Under the pieces are notes generated by a model, which did not search any database, was not told the DNA's origin, and saw nothing but the letters and a program-made list of their open reading frames with translations. From Micromonospora luteifusca (GTDB lineage Bacteria; Actinomycetota; Actinomycetes; Mycobacteriales; Micromonosporaceae): 64,000 bases of DNA. Both the position numbers and the translations under genes were made by a program. Below, in pieces: positions 51,138 to 58,875 of this stretch (its first letter is position 1; every line of letters begins with the position of its first letter). The stretch covers positions 6,190,001-6,254,000 of the forward strand of contig NZ_JAFBBP010000001.1 in NCBI RefSeq assembly GCF_016907275.1. The letters run 5' to 3'.

Positions 51138-51815
51138 TCAGCTCGGCCGCTCGGTGGCGTCGTCGTCCTCGCCGTATTCACCGCGGACGGGGAGGTAGTA
51201 GGCGGGTAGGAAGCCGGCGATGATGGCGACGCCAGCGATCGGTGCGAACGCTCCGACGAGGATGCCGAGGCCGATCCAGATCAGCGCGAACGCGAATCGG
51301 CGGCCGATGGCGTGGACGCCGTGGGGACCGAGGCCGGGGTCCAGTAGTTTGGCGCGGCGGAGACGGGCCCAAATGATGTTGAACAGGAATGCCGCCGTCC
51401 ACAGCGTGGAGCCGTAGACGACGACCGCCGTGCGTAGGCCCCGCTCCGCGCGCAACGCGTCGGCGAGCAGCGACGTGGAGAACGGCAGGAACGCGATGAC
51501 CATCAGGAGCAACGTGTTGAGGAACAGGACCCCGCGGTCGACGTGCCGGACACGGTCGAACATGACGTGATGATTGACCCAGACCTGCCCGACGAGCAGG
51601 AAGCTCAGCGCATACGCCAGGTACGACGGCCACAACGCCCCGAGACCCTGCAGGAGATGGCCGAAGTCGTGCGGCGGTTGGATCTCCAGCACGAGAAGCG
51701 TCACGGCGATGGCGAAGACACCGTCGCTGAAAGCCGCCAGGCGGTCCGGGCGACGCGTGAACCGCGAAATGTCGCTTTTGGGATGCACGCCACGATTATG
51801 CTGTCCCTCGGCCAC
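51138..51815 (-). CDS. TMEM175-family membrane protein (putative K+ channel)
   Basis: A 225-residue integral membrane protein with the TMEM175 signature RLAAFSDGVFAIAVTLLVLE in helix 1 and about six transmembrane helices in all (SYLAYALSFLLVGQVWVNHH, LLLMVIAFLPFSTSLLADAL, ALIWIGLGILVGAFAPIAG). Bacterial members form tetrameric potassium-selective channels lined by the FSDG motif. Charged C-terminus (GEYGEDDDATERPS). Convergent with the C-S lyase, 8 nt apart. Confidence 0.9.
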   Translation of the reverse strand: MAEGQHNRGVHPKSDISRFTRRPDRLAAFSDGVFAIAVTLLVLEIQPPHDFGHLLQGLGALWPSYLAYALSFLLVGQVWVNHHVMFDRVRHVDRGVLFLNTLLLMVIAFLPFSTSLLADALRAERGLRTAVVVYGSTLWTAAFLFNIIWARLRRAKLLDPGLGPHGVHAIGRRFAFALIWIGLGILVGAFAPIAGVAIIAGFLPAYYLPVRGEYGEDDDATERPS

Positions 51816-52058
51816 GCGACCGCTTCAATGTCGAACAGATAAGAGCCGCACCGTCCGCGCCACAGCGGCACCTTGAACGCCCATACCAGGTGCACCGGGA
51901 CGAAGCCGATCACCGCGGCGGCGGCGCAAGCTGGAGACCGTCGATCGGGCGGGCTCGGCGTTGCGATACCGTCAAGGTGCCCAGGTTGGCGTCGAGTGGT
52001 CCGCGTCCGCCGGCTGCCGATGGTCCGCAGGGCGCCCCACGAATCCAGGGAGACACCG

Positions 52059-52271
52059 ATGACGGAGCCTGAGCCCGTTCAAGACGACCAGGCGGCGGAT
52101 GCCGACGCCTCGACCACGGCCGAGACCGACCAGCCCGTTCCCGCGAATCGGGCTGCCCGACGCGCGAAGGGCAAGGGCACCTCGCCGCAACCCTTTGGAA
52201 AGGGACAGCACCTCGGCGGCCGTGGCTCGGTCCAGAGCCCGCGCCAGTGGGGTAACCGCCGAAGCGGCTGA
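52059..52271 (+). CDS. Small basic/acidic hypothetical protein
   Basis: 70 residues: an acidic N-terminal half (TEPEPVQDDQAADADASTTA), a basic NRAARRAKGKG patch and a Gly/Gln-rich tail. Likely disordered; small proteins with the NRAARRAKGK core are common in actinobacteria but have no known function. ATG 52059 has AGGGAGA upstream. Confidence 0.6.
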   Translation: MTEPEPVQDDQAADADASTTAETDQPVPANRAARRAKGKGTSPQPFGKGQHLGGRGSVQSPRQWGNRRSG

Positions 52272-52296
52272 TCCATCCGCGGAGTCCTCGTCGATG

Positions 52297-52314
52297 GCAC
52301 AGGGACAGCCCTGT
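52297..52314. terminator. Short hairpin between convergent genes
   Basis: CACAGGG-ACAG-CCCTGTG, a 7-bp perfect stem between the small protein and the ABC operon 3' ends. Confidence 0.5.
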
Positions 52315-52334
52315 GGTGTCCGCGCCGACGATTG

Positions 52335-53117
52335 TCAGCGCAGCATCGCCCGAGTCATTCGGCGGACGGCGATATACATCGCGATCGACCCGAAAGCGAT
52401 GAGGTAGAACACCGGGATCAGCAGATCCCAGCTGAGGCGGCCCAGCGCTGGTTCGCGGACGAGCTCGATGCTGTGGTAGAGCGGCAGCACTCGGATCAGC
52501 GGCTGCACTGCCTCCGGGTAGACCGACAGCGGGTAGAACGTCGTTGCGAAAAGGTACATCGGCAACATGAAGAGCTGGATGTACTGGAAGTCGGGGAAGT
52601 CGCGCAGGTACGTCGTGACGGCCAGGCCGCCCGCCGCGAACGCGTACGAGATCAGCACCGACGCGGGTAGGGCCAGTAGCACCCAGGCCGAGGTGACCAG
52701 CCCGCCCACCGCCATGAGGGTGAGGAATCCGATCGACGTCAGCAACGCGTTGATCATCGCGCTGGTGACCTCGCCGACGGCGATGTCGGTGACGGAGAGC
52801 GGTGTCGGCAGGATCGCGTCGTAGGTCTTCTCGACTTTCATTCGGGTGAAGACGCCGAAGCTTGTCTGGTTGAACGCGGTGTTCATCGCGGTCGTGGCCA
52901 GGATCGCCGGGGCCACGTAGACGGCGTAGGGGACATCGACCCCGGGTACCGTGCCGACGAGCAGCCCGACGCCGACACCGATCGACAACAGGTACAGGAT
53001 CGGTTCCACGAGCGCGTTGAGCAGCGGCGTGATCGACCGGCGGTAGACCATGAAGTTGCGTTCGACGAGAGCCAGGGTTCGACGTCTCGTCCAGGCGGGC
53101 GTGGCGACGGTGGTCAT
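52335..53117 (-). CDS. ABC-2 type transporter permease
   Basis: A 260-residue permease with six transmembrane helices typical of the NodJ/drug-exporter ABC-2 family; PLLNALVEPILYLLSIGVGV at helix 1 and FMLPMYLFATTFYPLSVYPE before the last helices. Last gene of a three-gene operon. Together with the second permease it forms a heterodimeric export channel. Confidence 0.9.
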   Translation of the reverse strand: MTTVATPAWTRRRTLALVERNFMVYRRSITPLLNALVEPILYLLSIGVGVGLLVGTVPGVDVPYAVYVAPAILATTAMNTAFNQTSFGVFTRMKVEKTYDAILPTPLSVTDIAVGEVTSAMINALLTSIGFLTLMAVGGLVTSAWVLLALPASVLISYAFAAGGLAVTTYLRDFPDFQYIQLFMLPMYLFATTFYPLSVYPEAVQPLIRVLPLYHSIELVREPALGRLSWDLLIPVFYLIAFGSIAMYIAVRRMTRAMLR

Positions 53118-53148
53118 AAGGTCTCCACGGGGTTCTGGACGTGGGCCG

Positions 53149-53907
53149 TCATGGGTGCAGTCTCCGTCGGTAGGTGATTCGAGCGACCAGGAAGCCGCCG
53201 ATCGCGAGCGCCAGCAGGTAGGCGATGTGGACGGCGCTGCCGGTGATCGTCGCCGTTCCGAGGCTGAGCGTTCGGCACAGCTCGACCCCGTGCCAGAGCG
53301 GCAACAGGTAGGACACCGGTTGGATCCACTCTGGTAGCTGCGAGACCGCGAAGAACGTGCCGGAGAACATGTAGAGCGGCATGATGACGAAGCGGAACAT
53401 CGTGTCGATGTGGCGCAGCTTGTGCACGCCTACCGCCCAGGCTGCGGCCGGTGCTGCGAACGCGACGCCGGTAAGCGTCGCACCGAGCAGGGCGCCGAGA
53501 GCCCACCATCCGCCGGTCAACCCGAATGCGGCCATCACCGCGATGAAGGCTCCGCTGGCGATGAGCACGCGGAAGGCGATGAAGAGCAGGTGCCCGCCGG
53601 CGAGCTGCTCGGGTTCGAGGGGCGTCGGTGTGGCGCCCCGATAGGCCCCGTAGCCCGCAGCCCGGGCGACCCCAGCGGACCCCTCCAGGAACGCGCTCTG
53701 CATCGCGGCAGCGGCCAGCATGCCCGGAGCGAAGAACGCCGCGTAGGAGACGCCGGCCATCTGGGCCGGGGCATTGGCGTCGACGAGGGCGCCCAAGCCG
53801 GCGCCGATGCCGATGAGGAACAGCATCGGGTTCAGCACGCTGATCACGATCGAGCCACGCCAGTTGCGCCGGTAGAGCGTGATCCAGTATCCGAATGCGC
53901 GAAGCAT
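53149..53907 (-). CDS. ABC-2 type transporter permease
   Basis: A 252-residue six-helix permease, homologous to the downstream gene (VLNPMLFLIGIGAGLGALVD, VIMPLYMFSGTFFAVSQLPE, YLLPLWHGVELCRTLSLG). The two differ enough that they are not recent duplicates. 15 nt after the ATPase gene stop; 31 nt before the second permease. Confidence 0.9.
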   Translation of the reverse strand: MLRAFGYWITLYRRNWRGSIVISVLNPMLFLIGIGAGLGALVDANAPAQMAGVSYAAFFAPGMLAAAAMQSAFLEGSAGVARAAGYGAYRGATPTPLEPEQLAGGHLLFIAFRVLIASGAFIAVMAAFGLTGGWWALGALLGATLTGVAFAAPAAAWAVGVHKLRHIDTMFRFVIMPLYMFSGTFFAVSQLPEWIQPVSYLLPLWHGVELCRTLSLGTATITGSAVHIAYLLALAIGGFLVARITYRRRLHP

Positions 53908-53922
53908 CAGTGGTCTCTTCCG

Positions 53923-54897
53923 CTACTCGATGAGTGATCGGCCGGTGAGCTTGAGGAACACGTCCTCCAACGTCGCGCGGCGGACCAGCGCGGTGAGTGG
54001 GGTGAGCGACATGGCGTGCACAGCGGAGAGGGCCGCCTCGCCGTCGGTGGCGTAGACGAGCACCCGGTCGGGGAGTAGCTCGACCCTGCCGTCGGTGTCG
54101 GTGCCGCCGGTGGCCAAAGTCGACGTCTGGAGCTTCTCCGCTGCGGTGTCCCGTTCGTCAAGGTGGAAACGGAGTTCGAGAACCTCTCTGGTGGCGTACC
54201 TGTTGATGAGTTCGCGAGGGGAGCCTTGCGCGACGATCCGGCCGTGGTCGACGACGATGAGCCGGTCGCAGAGCTGTTCGGCCTCGTCCATGTAGTGCGT
54301 GGTGAGGATGAGCGTGACGCCCTCCTGCTTGAGTCGGAAGAGCCGGTCCCACAGGATGTGCCGAGCCTGCGGGTCGAGGCCGGTGGTCGGCTCGTCGAGC
54401 AGCAGGATCTCGGGTTCGTTGATCAGGGAACGGGCAATGGTCAGCCGTCGGCGCATACCACCGGACAGCGTCTCGACCTGGTCGCCGGCCTTTTCCTGAA
54501 GCTGGGCGAAGTCCAGCAGTCTGTTCGCGCGTTCACGGATGACCGCCCGCGGCAGGCTGAAGTATCGCCCGTAGATGTGCAGGTTCTCCCGGACGGTGAG
54601 CTCGTTGTCAAGACAGTCGTCCTGCGTCACGACGCCCAGCCGGGCACGGATTTCCGGCCCCTGTTTCGTCGGGTCCATTCCGAGCACACGCAAGCTGCCG
54701 CCGCTGATCGGCGACGTCGCGGCGATCATGCGCATGGTGGTGGACTTGCCGGCGCCGTTAGGGCCGAGAAGGCCGAAGGCTTCGCCCCGCTGGAGCTCGA
54801 AGTCGATGCCGTCGACTGCGTGGAACTCCTTTGTGGACCCGCGTGCGGGATAGATCTTGGTCAGATTTCTCGCCTCGACCAGGGGAAGTTCGCTCAC
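53923..54897 (-). CDS. ABC transporter ATP-binding protein (NodI/DrrA-like)
   Basis: About 324 residues: Walker A LLGPNGAGKSTTMRMIA, Q-loop VVTQDDCLDNELTVREN, signature LSGGMRRRLTIARSLI, Walker B ILLLDEPTTGLDPQAR and H-loop LILTTHYMDEAEQL; C-terminal regulatory extension about 230-324. It energises the two permeases to export a lipid, glycan or drug-like compound. A TAGGCT box ends 7 nt before GTG 54897 (GTG 54900 also possible), with TTGCAA 17 nt further up, so the operon mRNA may be leaderless. No nodulation-type genes are present, so the cargo is unknown. Confidence 0.92.
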   Translation of the reverse strand: MSELPLVEARNLTKIYPARGSTKEFHAVDGIDFELQRGEAFGLLGPNGAGKSTTMRMIAATSPISGGSLRVLGMDPTKQGPEIRARLGVVTQDDCLDNELTVRENLHIYGRYFSLPRAVIRERANRLLDFAQLQEKAGDQVETLSGGMRRRLTIARSLINEPEILLLDEPTTGLDPQARHILWDRLFRLKQEGVTLILTTHYMDEAEQLCDRLIVVDHGRIVAQGSPRELINRYATREVLELRFHLDERDTAAEKLQTSTLATGGTDTDGRVELLPDRVLVYATDGEAALSAVHAMSLTPLTALVRRATLEDVFLKLTGRSLIE

Positions 54898-54932
54898 CAC
54901 GGCAGCCTAGAAAATTAGACAGTGCTTTGCAA
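54898..54932 (-). promoter_or_regulatory. Promoter of the ABC-transporter operon
   Basis: Minus-strand TTGCAA (54932-54927), 17 nt, TAGGCT (54909-54904), with the GTG start codon 7 nt after the -10. The sequence above it is AT-rich for this genome. Confidence 0.6.
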
Positions 54933-55073
54933 GATTTGAGCAGAGCCATGAAATTTTGTGACGACTAGATCAGCTCCTGGTGTGGCCGGTCTGCTCCCCG
55001 CAGCGCATCGACACCAGGTCGGCGACATGGCGGCATCGCACCCGCCGGGTTACCCCCACATCGCCGACCTGGA

Positions 55074-55256
55074 GTGGATCAACCCGCCTGGACACTCGCG
55101 ACCCGTTTCGGCTGCCGCGGGTCGCCAGGCGCCCTGTGGGGGCCCTCTGGGCCCCCGGTCGGCTACGTCGTCTGGCTCGACGACCCCAAGACGGTCCTGT
55201 CCGCCGGTACCGACGAGCTGCTGGTACTGGCCGATCAGGAGTCCTTGACGCGCTGA
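55074..55256 (+). CDS. Possible small protein with its own terminator
   Basis: A 60-codon frame from GTG 55074. Its second half is clearly protein-like and GC3-rich (GPPVGYVVWLDDPKTVLSAG, TDELLVLADQESLTR); the first half is less so, which may mean the N-terminus is a remnant. A strong hairpin follows 25 nt after the stop. No family recognised. The rest of the 54.93-55.40 kb interval holds nothing else I can support. Confidence 0.4.
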   Translation: MDQPAWTLATRFGCRGSPGALWGPSGPPVGYVVWLDDPKTVLSAGTDELLVLADQESLTR

Positions 55257-55280
55257 CGCGCGAGACAGGTAGTCAACGGC

Positions 55281-55308
55281 GGGAGCCGGCCCTCTCGGGC
55301 CGGCTCCC
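55281..55308 (+). terminator. Hairpin terminator
   Basis: GGGAGCCGGCC-CTCTCG-GGCCGGCTCCC, a perfect 11-bp stem. Confidence 0.75.
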
Positions 55309-55398
55309 TGTCGCATGGGCCACCGCCGTGGCGCTGCTGGCGATCAGCGTGCTCCTGCGGGTGGCGTAACCCTTGTCGCGGGAATTTAGCCTCTAGTC

Positions 55399-55866
55399 AT
55401 GCTCAGCTTCGAGGTCACCCCGATAGGTACGGTCCGCAATGACAGGACGGATGTCCAGCACACCGACAACTGGGGTGCCGTCCGCAGCACGATCACGGTT
55501 GACGAGCGCTTCGGCGAAGCGTGCCTCCAGGGCCTGGAGGGCTTCTCCCACGTGGAAGTCCTCTTCATCTTCGATCAGTTCCCGGAACACGGCGACTACC
55601 GCGAACCCCGCCCCTACCGCGGCCGCTCCGACCTCCCACCCGTTGGCGTATTCGCGGGCCGCGCTCCCCGCAGACCGAACCGCATCGGGGTGACGTGCTG
55701 CGCCATCGAATCCGTCCAGGGCCGCGAATTGACGGTGGTGGGCCTCGACGCGGTCTCGGGCACCCCCGTCATCGACCTCAAGCCGACGATGGCGGAGTTC
55801 CTCCCGATGGACGTCAAGCAGCCACAATGGGTCAGCCACGTGATGTCGGAGTACTTCCAGCCGTGA
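55399..55866 (+). CDS. trmO: TrmO-family tRNA (t6A37) N6-methyltransferase
   Basis: A 155-residue protein of the TrmO/VirR (TsaA) family: FEVTPIGTVRNDR start, LQGLEGFSHVEVLFIFDQFP, VFAGRAPRRPNRIGVTCCAI with the RPNRIG motif and VSGTPVIDLKPTMAEF. The family binds SAM through a single beta-barrel fold; E. coli TrmO methylates t6A37 of tRNA-Thr, but many paralogues have other or unknown substrates. A TAGCCT box ends 7 nt before the ATG. Confidence 0.85.
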   Translation: MLSFEVTPIGTVRNDRTDVQHTDNWGAVRSTITVDERFGEACLQGLEGFSHVEVLFIFDQFPEHGDYREPRPYRGRSDLPPVGVFAGRAPRRPNRIGVTCCAIESVQGRELTVVGLDAVSGTPVIDLKPTMAEFLPMDVKQPQWVSHVMSEYFQP

Positions 55867-55974
55867 GCGCCAAGCCGGGCTGGTCAAGGCGACGCTCCAG
55901 GCGTGCCCGCCCACCAACTCGACCAAGCGGCGGCAGCCGGTCGGGACGCACTCTCGCCATGGAAGACTGCCGGG

Positions 55975-56508
55975 ATGCCCTGGGAAGCCGCGATTCCAAC
56001 TCGACCGCCGTCGAGTCCCGTCGCCCTGATGCCGGTCGACCGTTCGCACCGGGCGGTGCTTGGCAATCTGGGTCAGTTGTACCGTCATGATCTGTCGGAG
56101 GCGTACGGTCACCTCCCGAATGACGATGGCACGTTCAACGACCGACCGCTCGACCGGTTTCTCGCCGGTGTCGACCCGCAACGACGCGCTTGGCTGATCA
56201 CTGCGGCCGGCCGGACGGCGGGCTTTGTGATGACGAACCCGACCGAGGACGGCGGTATGTCCATCGCCAGTTTCTTCGTCGTCCGCGCGCTGCGCCGCAC
56301 GGGCGTTGGTCGTGCCGCAGCCGGTCAGCTCATCTCTCTGTTCCCAGGCCGATGGAGCATCGCCTTTCAGCGTTACAACTCTGGCGTTGAAGCGTTCTGG
56401 TCGCAGGTGGCGACCCAGATCGTCGGGGACTCGTGGGAAACCCACGACGGCCCCACTCACGAAACCCGGCCCCCCGATACCTATCTCACCTTCACCACCT
56501 CCGGATGA
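55975..56508 (+). CDS. GNAT-family N-acetyltransferase
   Basis: About 177 residues with a GNAT fold: NLGQLYRHDLSEAYGHLPND, AWLITAAGRTAGFVMTNPT, IASFFVVRALRRTGVGRAAA (acetyl-CoA loop of the RxTGxG type) and WSIAFQRYNSGVEAFWSQVA. Acceptor unknown. Start ATG 55975, with ATG 56029 also possible since the domain begins there. Confidence 0.78.
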   Translation: MPWEAAIPTRPPSSPVALMPVDRSHRAVLGNLGQLYRHDLSEAYGHLPNDDGTFNDRPLDRFLAGVDPQRRAWLITAAGRTAGFVMTNPTEDGGMSIASFFVVRALRRTGVGRAAAGQLISLFPGRWSIAFQRYNSGVEAFWSQVATQIVGDSWETHDGPTHETRPPDTYLTFTTSG

Positions 56509-56718
56509 CACCAGTTCTTAGCTGCGCCGGGCGGTAGCGAGGCGATGAACGGCCTCGCACGGCAGGCGGACCCACCGGGTCTGGCCGCCGGGAACGGCGG
56601 GTACCCGCCAGTCCGGGAGGTGGTGGGCCAATTCGGCACGCAGGGCTGCGCACGCAGCCAGCCGATCCGGAGAAATCTACTCGCTGTTGGCTCTGCCCCA
56701 GCCCGACGTGCAACCCCG

Positions 56719-57840
56719 ATGATGTATGTCATGACCGCCTTCGTGCCGAGCCCCATGACCGCTCTGATCGACCTCCCGGTCCGCTACGACCTAGCCGAGA
56801 GCACCTGCCCGCCGCTGAACCTGGGTGACCTTGCCGACGAGGCGACGCTGGCCGCCGTCCCGCTGGCCTACGGCACCTCACGGGGTGCTGCCGACCTGCG
56901 AGCGCTGATAGCGGCCGACGTCGGGGTGGACGCCGAGCAGGTGCTGGTGACGGTCGGCGCGATTGAGGCCATGTTCCTCTTGGCCCAGACGACCTGTTCC
57001 CCAGGAGATCGGGTTCTGCTGGCGACACCGTGCTTTCCGCCGGCTCGATTGGTCCCGGAACAGCTCGGGGCGCGGGTGGACGTGGTGCCGTTGTCGTTCG
57101 ACGACGGCTACCGGTTGCCGCTGGACCAGATCTCCGAGCAGCTCGACCCGCGCACACGCCTGGTGTCCCTGGCTTCGCCGCAGAATCCGTCTGGTGTCCG
57201 GTTCACCGACCAGGAGTTGCGCACGTTGCTCGCGGCCGTGCAGGAGCGCGCTCCGGACGCGGTCGTCCTGGTTGACGAGACCTATCGGGATTCAACCTAC
57301 GGTGACGGCACGGCACCGCGCTCGGCGGCGACGCTGTCGCCACAACTCGTCACCTGCTCGTCGGTGTCCAAGGCGCACGGCGCACCCGGCCTACGCCTCG
57401 GCTGGTTGACCACGACGAACACCGCGCTCTACGACCAACTGCGCGAGGCCAAGTTCCTGACCACGATCGCCTGCTCCACAGTCGACGAATTCCTCGCCGC
57501 ACAGGTACTTCGGAAGCGGCCCGAGATCCTCGCGCCCAGGGCCAAGCGACTCCGGGAGGCGCTCGACGAGCTACTGCACTGGACGCGGGACCGGCCGATC
57601 GCCATCGTCGTCCCCGACGGCGGCGCCATGTGTTGCCTACGCCTGCCCGCAGACCGGTTCTCCGACGACGCGGTTACGGCCTTCTATGCCCACCTCACCG
57701 AGCGCGACACCCGAGTCGCGCCGGGATCCTGGTTCGGCGAGCACGACCGCGTCTTCCGGCTGGGCTTCGGCCACCTCTCAGCAGCCGACTTCAGCGCGGC
57801 CCTCGCATGCGTCGCCGACGCCCTCGACGCATGCGGTTGA
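56719..57840 (+). CDS. PLP-dependent aminotransferase, class I/II
   Basis: About 373 residues of the aspartate-aminotransferase fold: LVTVGAIEAMFLLAQTTCSP, SLASPQNPSGVRFTDQEL, VVLVDETYRDSTYGDG, the PLP lysine in TCSSVSKAHGAPGLRLGW and the substrate Arg in VFRLGFGHLS. The group that uses a G-x-SKA-x-GxPGLRxGW motif includes actinomycete capreomycidine-synthase-like and arginine-related enzymes; the exact substrate is not evident. Start ATG 56719, 56722 or 56731; no ribosome site is seen. Ends 68 nt before a strong hairpin. Confidence 0.83.
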   Translation: MMYVMTAFVPSPMTALIDLPVRYDLAESTCPPLNLGDLADEATLAAVPLAYGTSRGAADLRALIAADVGVDAEQVLVTVGAIEAMFLLAQTTCSPGDRVLLATPCFPPARLVPEQLGARVDVVPLSFDDGYRLPLDQISEQLDPRTRLVSLASPQNPSGVRFTDQELRTLLAAVQERAPDAVVLVDETYRDSTYGDGTAPRSAATLSPQLVTCSSVSKAHGAPGLRLGWLTTTNTALYDQLREAKFLTTIACSTVDEFLAAQVLRKRPEILAPRAKRLREALDELLHWTRDRPIAIVVPDGGAMCCLRLPADRFSDDAVTAFYAHLTERDTRVAPGSWFGEHDRVFRLGFGHLSAADFSAALACVADALDACG

Positions 57841-57907
57841 CCATATTCGTTCCACGCTGTTCATCAGCACCGACGGAGGGGCCACCTGAAGGCCTCGGTA
57901 CCAGGAT

Positions 57908-57940
57908 CCCGTCGGGCATGTCAGAGACGTGCCCGACGGG
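57908..57940 (+). terminator. Hairpin terminator
   Basis: CCCGTCGGGCA / TGCCCGACGGG (11 bp) with an 11-nt loop that can add three more pairs (GTC/GAC). Follows the aminotransferase gene. Confidence 0.75.
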
Positions 57941-58046
57941 CCAGTTTCGCGGGAGCCGCCTTGTTTAGCACGACACGGATGGCCTTCGAGACGCTGACTC
58001 CAGCGGTTGCCACCGGTGCGCCCGTCATTTCACGACGGGCCGGATG

Positions 58047-58532
58047 TCAGACCCTGAGCTCGAGCAGGATCGCGTGGTTCTTCGGGTCCTCGGCGCCGAC
58101 GGGCTCGCCATCATTCGCGGCGACGACAACCGGGTCCTTCTCGACGCCGCCGACCGTGACGGTGGCGGTTACCTTCTCGTCGCCAGCCCAGATGAAGTAG
58201 ACCTTCGGGATCTCCAGGGTCAGGTATCCGCTGGAGCCGAGCACCTTGAAGCAGTACACAGGCTCCGAGGAGTCGTTGTAGGACTCCACCTGGATGAGGT
58301 CGGTGGCGGACCCGCACTCGGCGAGCATGATCTTTCCATCACCCTTGAGCAGCTTGATCTGCTTGTCGGCCTCGATCTGAGCTGCGCCGGGGTAGCTGTA
58401 GTCCTCGACCAGGCTGGAGGGCTCCGAGCTGGAGGCCTCGGCCTGGACCGAGGCGCCGTAGGCCAGCGAGCCGCCGAGCACCGCCGCTCCGACGAGGGCT
58501 CCGAACACGACGTTCCTGCGGGCAGCACGCAC
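58047..58532 (-). CDS. Small secreted hypothetical protein
   Basis: About 161 residues with a signal peptide (RRNVVFGALVGAAVLGGSLA, cleavage near VQA-EAS). The mature domain contains two cysteines that could pair (MLAECGSATDLIQVES and VYCFKVLGSSGYLTLEIPKV), is beta-rich and acidic at the start. No family recognised. GTG 58532 has GGGAGGA about 12 nt upstream. An unusual inverted repeat lies upstream at 58592-58630. Confidence 0.7.
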   Translation of the reverse strand: MRAARRNVVFGALVGAAVLGGSLAYGASVQAEASSSEPSSLVEDYSYPGAAQIEADKQIKLLKGDGKIMLAECGSATDLIQVESYNDSSEPVYCFKVLGSSGYLTLEIPKVYFIWAGDEKVTATVTVGGVEKDPVVVAANDGEPVGAEDPKNHAILLELRV

Positions 58533-58591
58533 GATTATTGTTCCTCCCGTGATTGTGGCACCCGGTGATTGGTAGGGTGGCACCCCAGCAC

Positions 58592-58630
58592 CTTAATCGG
58601 GCACGTCGATAGACATGGCGCCCGATTAAG
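58592..58630. repeat. Inverted repeat upstream of the small secreted-protein gene
   Basis: CTTAATCGGGC (58592-58602) and GCCCGATTAAG (58620-58630), perfect 11-bp arms separated by 17 nt. It lies in the 343-nt interval between the divergent secreted protein and the toxin gene. The spacing suits a two-site operator or a long-loop hairpin. Confidence 0.65.
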
Positions 58631-58772
58631 TGATCTGGACCATAGCAGCCGGCACGGGTGGTGCGTGCCGGCCTTTTGCCCGCCGAGTTCCCGTCTCAGC
58701 CCAGAACCAAGCGCCCGCCGTGCCCCGGCGACCAGGCGAGGGTGGCCGCCGCGATCACTATGTGTTGTTACC

Positions 58773-58802
58773 TTGGTCACAATCCACGACATTGACTAGC
58801 GT
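58773..58802 (+). promoter_or_regulatory. Candidate promoter of the toxin gene
   Basis: TTGGTC (58773-58778), 18 nt, TAGCGT (58797-58802). The start would be near 58809, giving a leader of about 67 nt with GGGGGAG before the ATG. Confidence 0.45.
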
Positions 58803-58875
58803 CGTCGCGGTGCGGTTGACTCGTCCGCGCCGATTCGTTCCTCTGTGGTCGATCGGCGTAACTACGGGGGAGACA

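Noticed and set aside
58630..58875. N-terminal extension of the ALF toxin
   Set aside because: No ribosome site, poor composition, and it would precede a complete signal peptide.
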